From: Nigrospora sphaerica
Lineage: Eukaryota > Ascomycota > Sordariomycetes > Amphisphaeriales > Apiosporaceae
Direction: 5' to 3'
NCBI GenBank assembly: GCA_018287875.1
Contig: JAGVVL010000022.1
Span: forward strand, 2,666,001-2,730,000
DNA length: 64,000 bases
Position 1 is the first letter of the stretch. Each line of letters opens with the position of its first letter. The notes under the pieces were generated by a model that saw nothing but the letters and a program-made list of their open reading frames with translations, made no database searches and had not been told where the DNA came from. The position numbers and the translations under genes were made by a program. Below, piece by piece: positions 37,887-49,829 of the stretch.

Positions 37887-38603
37887 TGACCTGAGCTCGA
37901 TGCAGAGGGACGTTGAAAGCAATAGCTTTGTTCATGGTTATCAATAATATTTCTTTCAAGTCTTGATTCAGAGCCCTCGCTACTGAGTAGTATCACAGAG
38001 GTTTCGGGACCCGGTCACGGGAAATCATGATAGGATGCAAGTATTTAACGATATCCTGTCTGATTGCTACTTTAGAAAAAAGAATATTAGTCTTCCATAC
38101 GATAGGGTCCATACAATACGGGAAGCGTGAAAGACATGACAATCTCGTGCCAAGTCTTTACTTGAAAGGCTCAAAAGGGATGCCGTCTGCTCCACCCGAT
38201 TGAGGAACAAATGCTGGGTTAGTGTGGGTTCATCTAGGCCCAAATTCCCAGGACGTCGTTATTCAGGGTTAGCTCAAGCGGAGCCGCTGCTTGGTTCTGC
38301 AAAAGCCTGACGTTGGGCTTGACAGTTCAAACAGCAACCTGGACAAGGCGCTTTCATCAGCGGCAGAAAGTTACGACCTGCAGATTGTGTATTCCAAAAA
38401 CTGCACCTTTCACAGTTCTTGCCACCGCAGTGGGCAAGTAGAATGAAAATCTTGACCACAACTAAGTAATGATACAACGCTGCTGTCACTTCGCGGTGTC
38501 CATTTAAAAGGCAGCTTAGTGACGTGAAGATGATGAAGTATCATTCAAGAGGCTTCAGGATTTCGGAAATGAGAATCAATTCAGAGCCACTCACAAAGAC
38601 TGC
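37887..38603. other. Intergenic, no gene recognised
   Basis: Normal base composition lying between the recombinase gene and the convergent end of CHAT gene copy A. A 71-codon Cys-rich minus-strand frame at 38274-38489 is the only notable frame, and it has no recognised family. Confidence 0.5.
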
Positions 38604-41600
38604 TTAAACCCCGTAGTGAACATATGGAACCCAAAGCAACCTGTCCGAATCCTCTTCATCTAGTAACACGTCTCGTCCATCTTTTCGTTTATCCGTTCTA
38701 CAAGCTGCTCCCATCCCCTTCACCCACGCGTCTCGCATCTGCTGACTCGCCGAATGAAGCCCGTAGCTCACAGACTCATCGCTTAGTTTCTGCCGCCCCA
38801 GCACCTCATATGTCAATCGCGCCATCTCGACGCATAAAGCGTCATCCACACTCCACAGCGTGCCAATCACGTGCCGGAAGCCCGCCAGCTGGAACGCGCT
38901 GCTCAGATGAATACTCTCGTCCAGGGACCGGTTATCAAGGACCTGGCTCGTCCCGCAGGCCGACAGGTAGGCGAGGAAGGGTGGGTGGCGTTGCAAATTG
39001 GTCTCGAGGAGACTCTCCACTGTCAGAGGGTCGTCTTTCCAGTCGTCGAGGAGCAGGAAGCTCTGCAATGGCTGTGATGGATGCGTGCCTCCATGGCCAG
39101 CAAAGTGAAAGATCTTGCAGTCTTCCAGCGATAACTTCACGGCGCTCGTAATCTTCTCGGGTGTGACTGGAACAGCCTGGGGTGGACCATAATGTTTTCT
39201 GACGGCTTTAATCTCTTTTTCTGCATGGACGAGAGCACCCACGCCGGAGGTTGTTTCCATCGAGATGAGAACGAGGTTGCCACCCGTTCTCTCTGGCTGC
39301 TGCTGTCGACGCGTATGAATCATCGCTCGTAGGGATGTCGCATACGAGGATACGACACGATCGAGCGCTGTGCGGCCCTTCCTTTCTAGGTGGTATCCGG
39401 CGGCGTGTAAGGGAAAGCCGACGAGCGGTCCTGTCGGGATCCACCATATCCGTGGCCACTTCTGGCCGGATGGCGCACATGTAAGGTCCAGATGCTTGAG
39501 GACAGGATAAACGATTCCATCCCAGAGCCACTCTAGTATGGCAGACGAAGGCGACATGGCTTGACGGCGCTCCTGGATGGCCTGGTACGAGACATTCGGC
39601 AGTTCGATACACTGGATGCCCGTCTTTTGTACAATCAGTGCGTCGCAGCGATAGCGGCTCACATTGATCATCACAACCGGGCCGTGTGCCGCTGCCACTA
39701 AGATCTCACTTTCGGCTAGGGGAAGGAGGAAACGGTCAAAGCCGGGTCGTTTCCGAATCTCGACAGTCACCTCTTCAAGTCGCTTTTCGGCTTCTCGGCG
39801 CTGGTCGGTTTGTTGTTGCATAGCAGACACAGGGTCCTCCTGAGATGTTAGGCGACTAGATAGGGGCGGAGCGTCGAGGATGGCCCGCGACTCATCGAAG
39901 GTAGCCGCCAAGTCGGGATGCTCTCGGCGTAAATCAGATACATCTGTACGCAAATCTTGGAGAGCGCTGGCGAGAACGCCACGGCCCGTCTCTAGCCAGG
40001 CGATAGCCTTAGATGGCGGCTCTCGAGCTTCAAGTGCAATAGCTGCAGCATCCGATGCTAGACCCGCAGCTTGAAGAAGAAGGTGCTGTTTATCGGCGTT
40101 ATTAAGAGAACGCGGTGTTAGTAGGGGAAGCAGCTTAATTGCTAGTTCGGCGTGTTGTAAGACATTTTTCGGATGTAGGGGGCTGAATTGCGTTGAGAGC
40201 AGGTTGCTAACAGTAGGAATACGGACAGAAATAGGGGCCGTAGATTGATGAAAGGCGGAAACATAATAGTTGTAAGACATTTCGAGATCTGCTACAGCTC
40301 CAATCTTCCCGAATCGGCTATAGAGGAAGCTAGCGAGGTTGTTTAGGAACGTAGCACGGTCGGGGTGCTCGTCTGGTGTGGCATCGACAGCTTGGTGAGC
40401 TTTGGAGATAGCTTCCTCGAGATCGGCTATCGCCCCCATCCTCTTGAATCTGCCTGAGAGGTTGTGTCCAAGGTTGTTTAACCGGCTAGCACGGTCGGGG
40501 TGCTCGTCTGGTGTGGCATCGACGGCTTGGCGAGCTTTGGAGATGGCTTCCTCGAGATCGGCCATCGTCTTCGTCCTGTTGAATCTGTCCTGGAGGAAAC
40601 CAGCAAGGTTGCTTAGCATCCCAGCACGGTCGGGGTGGTCTTCTGGTGTGGCGTCGATAGCTTGACGGGCTGTGATGATAGCTTTTTCAAGATCAGCTAT
40701 CGCCCTCGTCCTGACGAATCTATACTGGAGGAAGCTAGCAAGGTTGCTTAGGTATTTAGCATGGTTGAGGTGGGTTTTTGGCGTGGTGTCGATAGCTTGG
40801 CGAGTCGTGATGATGGCCTCCTCGAGATCGGCTATCGCCCCCGTTCTGACGAATCGGCTTTGGAGGAAGGTAGCAAGGTTGTTTAGACGGCCAGCACGGT
40901 CAGGGTGGTCTTTTAGCGTGGCGTCGATAGCGTGGCGAGCCATAGTGATAGCCTCCTCGAGATCGGCTATCTCCCCCGTCCTAACGAATCGGTTCTGGAG
41001 GAAGGTGGCAAGGTTGTTTCGGTATGCAGCACGGTTAGGGTGGTCTTCTAGCGTAGCGTCGACAGCTTGGCGACCTGTAGCAATGGCATCCTCGAGATCG
41101 GCTATCGCCCCTGTACTGCCGAATCTGTTCTGGAGGAAGGTGGCAAGGCTGTTTAGGGTTGTAGCACGGTTAGGGTGGTCGTCTAGTGTGATATCGACAG
41201 CTTGGCGAGTTGTGGTGATGGCCTCCTCGAGATCGGCTATCGCCCCCGTCCTGCCGAATCGGTCCTGGAGGAAGGTAGCAAGGTTGTTTAGACGGCCAGC
41301 ACGGTCGGGATGGTCTTCTGGCGTGGCATCGACAGCTTGACGAGCTGTGGTGATGGCTTCCTCGAGATCGGTAACTGCCCCCGTCCTATCGAACCTGCTT
41401 GAGAGATTGTTTGCAAGGTTGTTTAGGTAGCCAGCACGGTCGTGATGGTCGTCTGGCGTGGCATCGACAGCTTGGCGAGCTATGGTGATGGCTTCTTCGA
41501 GATCGGCAACTGTCCCCGTCCTGTTAAATCGGCCACTAAGGAAGCTCGCAAGGTTGTTTAGACGGCCAGCACGGTCGGGATGGTCTTCTGGCGTGGCATC

Positions 41601-44345
41601 GACAGCTTGACGAGCGGTGGTGATAGCTTCCTCGAGATCGGCAACTGCCTCCGTCCGTCTAAACCTATTCCAGTGAGATATCCCGATCTCACTTAACCTT
41701 CTGGCACGGTTGTTGTCATCTTCGGACTTCGCACCGAGAGCTCGCTTTGATGAGCTGAATTGCTTGTCGAACTTGTTTAACGCAGCCATGTCGTGTGACG
41801 TGATGCTCGGTCGGGTCATCTTGAACGCCTTTGTGAAATGTTCGTCCTTAAGACGAACCTTCAGCGCGACGACCCTATCTGTCGCTTCTAGGTCTTGCTC
41901 TGCAGCCTATGCAAGCCCAGCCTGCCCGCACAAGCTCTTCAGGTCCGAGCCCGAAAAGCCCTCGGTAAGGGCGGCGAGATGGTCAATATCGACACCATCG
42001 AGGTCGTCTTCCTTAAGAAGGATCCGAAGAATGCTAGCGCGTGCCGGACCATCGGGGACCTCGAAGCGGATTCTATGAGGTAGCCGCCTTAAAAAGGCGC
42101 TGTCAAGATCCATGGGTCGATTAGTGGCCGCCAGGACAAAGGGGGCCTCGTCATCCTGTGCCAGTCCGTCCATGCTCTGCAAGAACTCGGTGATAGCCGT
42201 GCGTTGCCAGCTCCTGTCATCCTCGCGTCGGCGGTAGAAGAGGGCATCGACTTCGTCAATGAAAATAATGCATGGGAAGAGCTTCCTAGCCAGGGTGAAG
42301 GTCGCCTGAATGGCCTTCTCTGACCCTCCAACCCATTTGCTGTTGATAACGGCAGGATTGATGACCAGCATGTGCGAACCCATAGATTTGGCGACTGTTC
42401 TCACAAGGAGGGTCTTTCCTGTGCCTGGAGGCCCGTAGAGCAAGGCTCCTCTGATCCTGATTTGGGATAGCAGTGTTCTGGAAGCGGCCTCCGGCCTTAG
42501 CTTCGACAGCTGGACGAGGGTCTTGATACTTTTCATAACATCCTCGTCAAGAGCGACATCATCAAACTCCGAGTCGAGGGCAGCTGTTATCCGAGTTAGC
42601 AAGATCAGAACCCGATCCCCAACCCGACCAATTTGGATTGCTTAGGCAGAGTAGATCATAGAACAATACATACCAGGGTCGGCGAGGTTGTGGAGGATCT
42701 TTCTCTCATCTTCATTCGCTTTTTCTCTGATGCCACGCAACACCGCCTCCCGTGCCTCCTTTGCCCTCTCGGCCTCTTTTTCCCTTTCCTCTTCCCCATT
42801 TTCCACCTTATCTGCTTCTTCCTTCTTTGTCTCCTCAGTCGCTTCTTCCTCTTCCGTTGTTCCGGACGCTTCGGTTTCTTCAGTCACTTCTTCCTCTTCG
42901 GTCGCTTCGGATGCTCCGGACACTCCGGAGTCTTCGGTATTTAGTTTCTCCTGATCCCCTTCTTGTTCCAGCACCAACCGGCGGAGAATTGACCGGATCG
43001 CATCTATCTCCACCTTTTGTCTTCTGGCGCACCTGCCAACAATGCGAGTATACGCAGTGCTGATCTTCTCTTCGTTATAAACGGAGAAGAGCTGGCCTGT
43101 CACCTCTTCGGGGAGCAGAGAGACCCAGTCGCAGGAGGGTGCCAGTAGGCCTGGTGGAAACGATGGATATTGCGACAGTTGAGCATGCAGCCGGCGTTGG
43201 AGCGACTGTGTTCGCATTCGTGTAATCGAGCCCTGCGAACATGCCCCCTTATCCTCCAGCCAATCTCTTGGAACGTTGAAAGGCATCAGCTCCGTGAACA
43301 GCTCGCTTGTTGCAGTGCCGAGCTTCTCTGCAAGTTTGTCCATTGTGGGACGCCACCATCCGCACATCATACAGCCACACTCGGTGAATTTCCAAGGAGA
43401 ATCAGGATCGAGCTCGCCCACTCCTTCTTCCACCTCTGTGTGGGCTACGCCGATGACCAGTATGATTCTCTCGCCATCTCGCCTACGCCGATTCACTGCG
43501 TCCCGTATCCGGCAGATGATTCGGCGACCTTTGATCGAGTCGGAAGTGAGGATACGCAGGCCATCACGAAGGTAGAGAATCGCTGGTAAGGGCTGCGGTT
43601 CTCGGACGCTCGGCAGAGTCGGAGTCGTAGCCTCGGTAGCTGTATCCACCAGCTGCTGGTCCGTCGCATCCTGAGACTTGCTCTTGGCAGCATCCAAGAT
43701 GGCAAAAACAGCGTCGCGCACTCGCTTCGTCTCTGCGTCATCCGCTTTTCTCTCTGCGCCCGCTTCGAAGTAGCGCTTCAGGAGCGTCTGAGTAGGCTCT
43801 GGACTACGTGTCATCTCATTATCGCCTATGTTCAAGGTTAGACGACCTTCCCTCGCAGCGGCACGTTCTTGGTTGTAGAACTCGACAGCCATGTCCTCCA
43901 TCTCGTAAATATGAAGGGGTATAAGCAAACAGTGAATTTCTTGAGCCATGAGAACAACCAGATCGTCCAAAAAGGCCAGACCATGTCGTATCTTGCTGTG
44001 GAGCATGATGCTGCATTTTCGGTCAGGCACTTGGTGCTGAGGGTTCCGCAGCTGGAGTGAGGCTGCTGCATCCAATAGGTCGTCAACCGTCTCGCGGCTC
44101 ACGGAGAAGCAATCGCCTTGATGTTCGTTGGCCTCTCTAGGAGAGGCACTCTCCTTTGGCGTAGTCTTAGCTTTAGCTGTCTTCCTCGTGTCCGTTCCGG
44201 TGTCGTCGATAAGACGGATCTTGGGCCGGACCAACTTGAGTTCATCGAACATCTTGACGTTGTCGACGAACCACTGCGGAGCGGCGAAGTGAAATGAAGA
44301 TGCCTTGGAGGCACCTTCGCCTGTATCGGTGCGTTGGGCGACCAT
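38604..44345 (-). pseudogene. AAA+ ATPase / TPR / CHAT protease giant gene, copy A
   Basis: Exons 44345-42674 and 42583-38604 are joined by a 90-nt intron (GTATGT...GCTAAC...CAG), about 1883 codons. Order: an N-terminal region resembling the degenerate first half of fungal tandem Msp1-like AAA proteins, an acidic Glu/Thr-rich linker, an Msp1/spastin-class AAA domain (Walker A GPPGTGKT, Walker B FIDEVDALF), ten 45-residue TPR-like repeats, then a CHAT domain with its catalytic pair in FAGHGG (about H1721) and LSACGT (about C1767). CHAT is a caspase-related protease fold. One stop interrupts it: TAG at 41909-41907, where copy B has Trp (codon 783). It is a TGG-to-TAG, RIP-type change. A separate TPR-CHAT product from the ATG at 41819 is conceivable. 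A possible extra 5' exon lies at 44614-44485. It could be a pseudogene or a recently silenced allele. Confidence 0.82.
40290..41639 (-). repeat. Coding TPR array of copy A: ten 135-bp units
   Basis: Each unit encodes 45 residues of the pattern DLEEAIxxARQAVDATP...HPDRAxxLxNLAxxLxxRFxRTGxxA, two helices typical of fungal TPR_10/12 repeats. Units here differ noticeably from each other, unlike the homogeneous array of copy B. A further degenerate unit leads into the CHAT domain. The opposite strand stays open over this array only because of its periodicity. Confidence 0.88.
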
Positions 44346-45155
44346 GCTCTCTGTGGCGTCTTCGAATCTGTGCGTGAACTATCACGATAGTAGGTTCGAG
44401 TGCTTCTGCGAGATGTTTTGTTCCTCCTTGGTCTGTCTAAGCTGTCCGCTGTTAAGTATTTGCCTCGACGTTCACTTGGCTCACCTGCAGCTTTGGCGGC
44501 TATGGAAGGAACCCTAAGGAAAGAAGCCAGTGCTAAGAAAGCGTCCGCATTTAGACCTGCCGGCGTGGCTGGTGCCCATGTATGCTGCAGTGCAGAGGCT
44601 GTAGCTCCAGCCAATAAACACTGATCTTAGTTATTCACCCACGCTCCTCTACTCACCTTGTCCCCAAATACAGCTCTTTGCTGCCTTAAACTCATCAGCT
44701 AGTATATCACTTGGAACCAATATATGCGATCTGAACAACAAGGGTAAACTTTGCGACTTGGCATATCCACTCACACTTTCTAATTCCCACTTATAGCTAC
44801 GCGTGCGTTTAGCACTAATGCATCACTACACTGCACCACCAAAACTCCATGTTTCTAATGGACCTATAGGCAAGGTCGGAGCCATCTCCGGTCAATCGCG
44901 TAGGGTCAATAGATAAAAGTGCCTTATTGGCTGAATTACGTGGCATGGTGTAGGGTGTGCCTGAGGCCACCAAGCTAAGAACAGGACGTCTAGACCCACG
45001 TAACTGCCCGACCTTCTTGCCCAACGCTGCTGGCTGCTTACCCTTTGTTCAGGCAACCTTGACTTATCTCTCTTGACTTTACCTGCCCCTGGCACCTTCG
45101 TTCACGAGCCCTTGTCTACACCGGGTCTTAATCTCCAAGAGAAATCTTAGCAACA
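44346..45155. promoter_or_regulatory. Divergent intergenic region between CHAT copy A and the gasdermin-like gene
   Basis: The two genes are head to head with about 810 bp between start codons. A possible upstream exon of copy A begins at ATG 44614 and ends with GCAG/GTGAGC at 44485/44484, leaving about 540 bp as a shared promoter. The 120 bp before 45156 are pyrimidine-rich and end CAACA before the ATG, a good fungal start context. No specific operator could be identified. Confidence 0.45.
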
Positions 45156-46093
45156 ATGCCCGATGCGTTGCGTGTGGATAAGGCCTTCGCCCAGCTTTTG
45201 CGCCACCATGCCTACGGCTGGGCGCTTTTCAAAAAAGTGACAGCGGCTGACATGCACCCTGGTTCGTGCGGCTATTTCGACGCGGAAGGCGACTGGCAAA
45301 CCCTGGTCGATCTGACGCGTCCCCCGAACGACTTGCTCCTCGACGGCTGGAAGGCACCCAGCACCCAAATCCATCCACACGAAGCCCCCGAGTCGCTAGT
45401 GTGGTATCCCAAGACCTCTGGGGCGGTTAAAACAAACCAATTAGGTGGCACGGTCGGGATAACGTACGTCCCCCTCCGCATCGTGTGGTCGCGCAGCTCA
45501 TGGTGACCCTGGCTAGTACGGTTGTTGCCCCGGCCGAGGCATCCGTTACCTCGTCCTTTGAGAGTGCGACCGACCAAAGTGCAGTGCTAGCAACAGAGAA
45601 CCCCGTACGGCGATACCGAGTCGGTGACGAGGCGGCTGCGCTGCAATGGATGACCGACAATGCTCCGGTGATGCTGCAGCGTCATAAGGCTGTCGTAAAG
45701 CGGCATGGGGTATGGATCATCACGAAGACCTATACCTCTCGCCGGTGCGCCGTCGCCTTGATGAGCGGCAAGTCGTCTGCCGTCGCGATTGGCTTAGGTG
45801 TCAGCGTGCCGGGTCTCGTGACCTTGACGCCGACCAGCTCCTGGACAAGGGTCCGAGGTGATTGCAGCACCGAGATGCATGAAGACGAAGAAGGGGTCGT
45901 TGTCTTCATGAGTGGGATCTACTTTCGGGGTCAACTTCTGAGCTCGAAGTTAAAGTCTGCGCGGGACCAATCCGAGCAGAAGGACAGGATCTTTCGTGGT
46001 GGCTTCGTAGAGTCGGACGACGAGGCCTACTCGGGCGATGAGCTCGAGCTCGAGCTGGAAATGCAAAATTCCGACGTACAGAACTTTGAGTAG
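45156..46093 (+). CDS. Probable fungal gasdermin-like pore-forming protein (RCD-1/HET-Q1 type)
   Basis: Two exons, 45156-45463 and 45517-46093, joined by a 53-nt intron (GTACGT...CTAG), give 294 residues. Without the intron the gene looks frameshifted. Family-like features are the N-terminal HAYGWALFK and HPGSCGYFDAEGDW, a central EASVTSSFESATDQSAVL block, then HGVWIITKTYTSRRCA, SSWT and GVVVFMSGIYF, followed by a charged, acidic tail of about 45 residues. Length and pattern resemble fungal gasdermin-like proteins (RCD-1, HET-Q1), which form plasma-membrane pores and kill the cell after proteolytic release of a short C-terminal part. Neighbours support this: it lies between two CHAT-protease genes and is convergent with a C14 caspase-like gene, and fungal and bacterial gasdermins are often encoded beside proteases. 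Family assignment is by pattern memory, not a search. An uncharacterised fungal family is the alternative. Confidence 0.6.
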
Positions 46094-46570
46094 CTTTCAT
46101 AAATACACGGCTAGCGATTCCGTATGTGCCCTGGGTGGTGCTAGCGGATGGTATGCTATGGGTAGATACTATGGAATCTGGGCTTGGAGCCGCGGAACTC
46201 GTTTAGGATACCCGCTGCCCGCGACAAAGCAAAGGACAGATTAAGCTTATCTACCTAGCGCCAGGCGGGAAGCGAGCGATCCGGTTGTACGTACTACAAA
46301 GCTTACAGGGCTAACACCATGGTACGGAACTACGTTCTGCCAAGCCTCCAGGCCCTAATGTGCCGTGTAGCTGGTTGACGACAAGCCCCGGCGCTAGCGA
46401 TTCTCGGCCTCAACATAACGGATTTCGTGCGATCTGCTAAAGCCTTGGTCGTGAACACCAGGCCAGGCCGCCCTGCCATGCCTACCATATCGCATTGGCC
46501 GAAACGTCTAACTATAGAATATCTGTGGCTCTTAGTCCATAAGAACATCTCCCCAGATGTCTGATTACTC
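46094..46570. terminator. Convergent 3' region between the gasdermin-like and C14 genes
   Basis: The plus-strand gasdermin-like gene and the minus-strand C14 gene end facing each other, separated by 477 bp. This should contain both polyadenylation regions. No additional frame is credible. Confidence 0.45.
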
Positions 46571-48502
46571 TCATTGTGTGTAGATCTTGATATCTTCAAT
46601 CCACCAGGCAAAGTCGCCAGACTCCGAGTTCATGACCGTATGTCTTCCAGAACTTCGTGGCTTGCCATAGTTCATCAGATCTGCGTCCCAAATGTCCGGT
46701 AGCTCCATGCTCTTGAGCGAAAGTGGCTCGCCTCGTGTGACTACGGTGCGTAGAAGATCGCGATGAGGGCCTTCCTGACGAACGTGTCCCTCACGGAGCT
46801 CGCGCGGCACTGTGAGCGTAAAGCGGAACGAGCGGGTTGCGCCGGGCGACATTCTTTGTGGCGTGTCCTGTACCGGGAACATCTGCTCAATATGGAAGCC
46901 AGGCCCGAGGTCAAGAACGGTAAAGTAAAGATCGCAGTCGCCATCATTTTTGAAAGTGTATCGCACGGAGTGGCCGTCGGCGAAGGGGGTTTCGGGGCTG
47001 CTTGTCGAGTCGAGTGTCACCCTGAACATTGGGGTGTCCTCGGTAATCTCGTCACGAAGGCTGTGGACTTGCGCGAATCGGAACAGATGTGCTAGAGCAT
47101 CCGCCGCTCTGTTCGCTTCCTGGTCGCTGTCCTGGCCTTGGTATGGAATGCAATGCGCAGGTCCTTCATATCCTGCGAGGGCAGGGGCAAGAATGTCAAT
47201 CCTGTCGTCGGCTCCTTTCCGAAGTTGAAATCGAATGGCTCCGGAATGTCCATCTCTCGCCACCTCGACGTCCTCTATGACACTGACACGGCTCGCAATC
47301 CGCTCCTGTAGACGATCCTGGAGAATTGCTTGGAACTCGCCTTTCAGAATCGTGTCGACAAGGACCTCGAAAGTCTTCTCGGAGTACCACTTCCATGGGA
47401 CGAACTCTGCCATGGCGCTATTGAAGGCCTCACTCAAGGAACCCTTACTCTCGAATTCATCCACATTCTCGATGGTGAGAAGAACATCCGACGTGGTCCA
47501 ACGGCTGATGAACACCATACCCTTCGTGACGCCATGGGCCTTGCCAATTGGGAGCACCGCATTCTGTCCGTCCACATTGACTTGGACAGAGGCCGCCACG
47601 AACGTCTCGCGGGTCTCGAGAAAGGCGAGTCGGTCTCGTCCAAACACCTGTGGTGTCTGCGACCGCGTGATTTTTCCCCGTATGTGGTCGCAGATGGACC
47701 GGTACGTAGGCTGGGCCTCCACACCCCGTGACGTGAGGTATCGGCACAGCGTGTGTGTGAACACGCCGTACTTCTTCTCGTCCAGAACCATCTCAAGGGC
47801 CACCTGATCTCTCAAGCAAGCGGCCATCAGGACGAAGCCTTCAGGGTTGATGTCCCATGACTTTTCAAGAGTCCCGTGGCGACCATCAGGCAAAGCCGTT
47901 AGGAAGTCGTCCACGGCCTCGTCACTGTGGAGGTTGGGTGGCGGTATCCAATCTGCAGGACTTCGAGGAGTGCCGTCATCGCGCCACGCGCCTCCGGAGA
48001 AGCAGCTATCCAAGCTAACGACAACGTGAACACCCTTTTCATGGAACCTCCGCAGGAGGTTGTTCAGCTGCCACCCTCGTATTGCTGGCTCGCTGCAGCA
48101 ATAGTCCATGGGAAGGAGAGATGGATCCTTTCTTCGCCCGTCGACAGGCGATTGGTTGATCGGGTTAAGCAGCGCGCCGTGTCCCGAGTAGTGGAAAAAG
48201 AAGAGGTCTCCATCGCGTGCGCCTTCTAGCAGACGATCGAATTCAGCTCGGATGTTGCCAGATGTAGGAAGGTTGCCTTCTTGGTGAAGAGTGGGAGGAG
48301 CCGCCGTAGAGGACAAGGATGTAGGAGATATGAGGCGGATTGAATCCTGGAATCCAAACCGCTGGAGAAGGTCGGCCACGATCGCCACATCGTTGGCGCA
48401 GCCCTGGAGACTGTTGAGCCGCACCGGTGTGCCCTGGGTGTTTGTTCTAGGACCATCAAGGTAGTCATCGATTCCGATAAGCAGGGCGAACTTTCTTGCC
48501 AT
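46571..48502 (-). CDS. Caspase-like C14 peptidase with C-terminal extension
   Basis: A single exon of 643 codons, intact. The first 300 residues form a C14 caspase/metacaspase domain: it starts ARKFALLIGIDDY, with the catalytic His in HYSGHG (H108) and the catalytic Cys in SLDSCFSGG (C167). Such enzymes cleave proteins after basic or acidic residues and act in regulated death or proteostasis. The remaining 340 residues are unlike classical fungal metacaspases, which have a Pro/Gln-rich N-terminus and a short C-terminus. They include a beta-rich part (RYTFKNDGDCDLYFTVLDL...GPGFHIEQMFP) similar in style to the DUF4384-like domains that accompany bacterial caspase-like proteins. It is convergent with the gasdermin-like gene and head to head with CHAT copy B, so it may act in the same pathway. 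The start is the first ATG after an in-frame stop-free 5' end. Confidence 0.85.
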   Translation of the reverse strand: MARKFALLIGIDDYLDGPRTNTQGTPVRLNSLQGCANDVAIVADLLQRFGFQDSIRLISPTSLSSTAAPPTLHQEGNLPTSGNIRAEFDRLLEGARDGDLFFFHYSGHGALLNPINQSPVDGRRKDPSLLPMDYCCSEPAIRGWQLNNLLRRFHEKGVHVVVSLDSCFSGGAWRDDGTPRSPADWIPPPNLHSDEAVDDFLTALPDGRHGTLEKSWDINPEGFVLMAACLRDQVALEMVLDEKKYGVFTHTLCRYLTSRGVEAQPTYRSICDHIRGKITRSQTPQVFGRDRLAFLETRETFVAASVQVNVDGQNAVLPIGKAHGVTKGMVFISRWTTSDVLLTIENVDEFESKGSLSEAFNSAMAEFVPWKWYSEKTFEVLVDTILKGEFQAILQDRLQERIASRVSVIEDVEVARDGHSGAIRFQLRKGADDRIDILAPALAGYEGPAHCIPYQGQDSDQEANRAADALAHLFRFAQVHSLRDEITEDTPMFRVTLDSTSSPETPFADGHSVRYTFKNDGDCDLYFTVLDLGPGFHIEQMFPVQDTPQRMSPGATRSFRFTLTVPRELREGHVRQEGPHRDLLRTVVTRGEPLSLKSMELPDIWDADLMNYGKPRSSGRHTVMNSESGDFAWWIEDIKIYTQ

Positions 48503-49829
48503 GATGAACGGTTGCTTGAATGAATAGCAGTTGGTGTATGCTTCTCGAGTGATGTGTGAATGCGAGACCTCCAGGTGTTAGGAAGAGCTTGAATCGAATT
48601 ATTCTCCAGCTACCAAATGCAAAGACAACTGTGTCACACCCTGCCTTGCCTCCAGTGCCACCTCCAGTTCGTAGAACCCTATCCTACACGTATTAATCTA
48701 CGAGAGCAGCCGATACGTCTCCGCCGGAGGGTCTTCCGGCCAATCATAAGGGCTGTATAGGTGCCTGCTTACCAGTATCCTCTACTAAGATGCTCGTAAT
48801 GCACAGCCTGCAAAGTATACCTTTTAGAAAACAAGCGCTGGGATGGATCACTCCGGGACCCCGAAACTTGGGCAAGAAACAGGCATCGTACTAGGCCTAA
48901 TAGAGAAATATCTTCTGCGGTTGCAACCGCTCGGCTTGAGGATGCCGAAGAATACATAGCCGAGACGCAACTCCCCACAAAGCTATTTCTAAGCCAATTA
49001 AAGTAGCTGCATAGGCGCTGGTTTGTCATAACATCCTTGTCTTAGGAAGAAATGCACAAATCGCAAAACATACCTTTTTGACCTGAGCTCGACAATGGGA
49101 CCATGGGAGGGATACGTTCATCGACTTCAAGGCTCCTATCTCCGACCCCTCCCTCTCGTTGGCCTGCACTCATCTGCAGCTATATGGAGCCATTCAGCTA
49201 GCTTCGCAAGGCACGTCACAAAGGGTCCGTTATGGAGCGACCACCTGGCTGTATCTCGTCCTCTCGTTCCAACACTTCCTGCCTTGGATGCTATATCAGT
49301 CACCTGACTTCACTCAAAAGCACCTATGAGAACTCGCTATCATTTGCTAAACTGTTGTATAATCTTAGGTATCACCAACGCGAGGAATGATGTAGAGTGA
49401 TTAGAAATGCTGCGAGAGCCACTATGCTGATGGTATTTTCGCGCTACGCACCTTGCTCAGCCACTCTTCATACGAACCGTTTCGTAAATCATGTTCAGGG
49501 CATCAAGAGCTCCTACGGGGGGAACTTGTTATCCAATGTGTGTCTTATTGTAGAGTCTGCCATGTGCATAAGTAAATGCATGCTCAGAGACAATAAGTAA
49601 TATGGCTGCGTTGACGCATCGGATATCACGGCTGTTCACTCATTCGCTGTTGGGTAGCCATGCTTGCTGCAGTTAAGGCAGGGTTCCCGCATGTAATTGG
49701 TCTCCAAGGGTACACCCGATGGGTTGCCCTGTGGATCGATTGGCAACATGAATGGCCAGCGGAACTCTTAGTAACAGCAGCCGCTAAGTACTCTTAAAAT
49801 CTGACGTATGGCTTCGTAACCTGACGAAT
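48503..49829. promoter_or_regulatory. Divergent intergenic region between the C14 gene and CHAT copy B
   Basis: About 1.3 kb with only short random frames and no recognised gene or repeat. It separates two head-to-head genes and must hold both promoters. The homologous arm shared with copy A begins near 49830, so this core side is not duplicated. Confidence 0.45.

Larger units (their letters stand above)
38604..44620 (-). repeat. Left arm of the inverted duplication
   Basis: The complete copy A plus roughly 270 bp upstream of its main ATG is homologous, in opposite orientation, to 49830-56466. Homology covers both exons, the 90-nt intron and the upstream region, and ends at the stop codons; the 3' flanks are unrelated. 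Arm length differs mainly through the number of TPR units. Confidence 0.85.

Noticed and set aside
38274..38489. 71-codon Cys-rich minus-strand frame
   Set aside because: Suggestive CxxC spacing, but no recognised family, no splice context and no conserved neighbour. Not enough to call a gene.
40402..41340. Long plus-strand open frames opposite the TPR array of copy A (and minus-strand ones at 52854-54668)
   Set aside because: They follow the 135-bp periodicity of the coding strand and encode biased Ser/Arg-rich peptides. They are shadows of the repeat array.
45420..45520. Apparent frameshift splitting the gasdermin-like gene into two overlapping genes
   Set aside because: A 53-nt intron (45464-45516) with good GTACGT and CTAG ends joins the two frames into one continuous conserved protein.
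47235..47807. A 190-codon plus-strand frame opposite the C14 gene
   Set aside because: Antisense of the strongly supported C14 coding sequence, no motifs.
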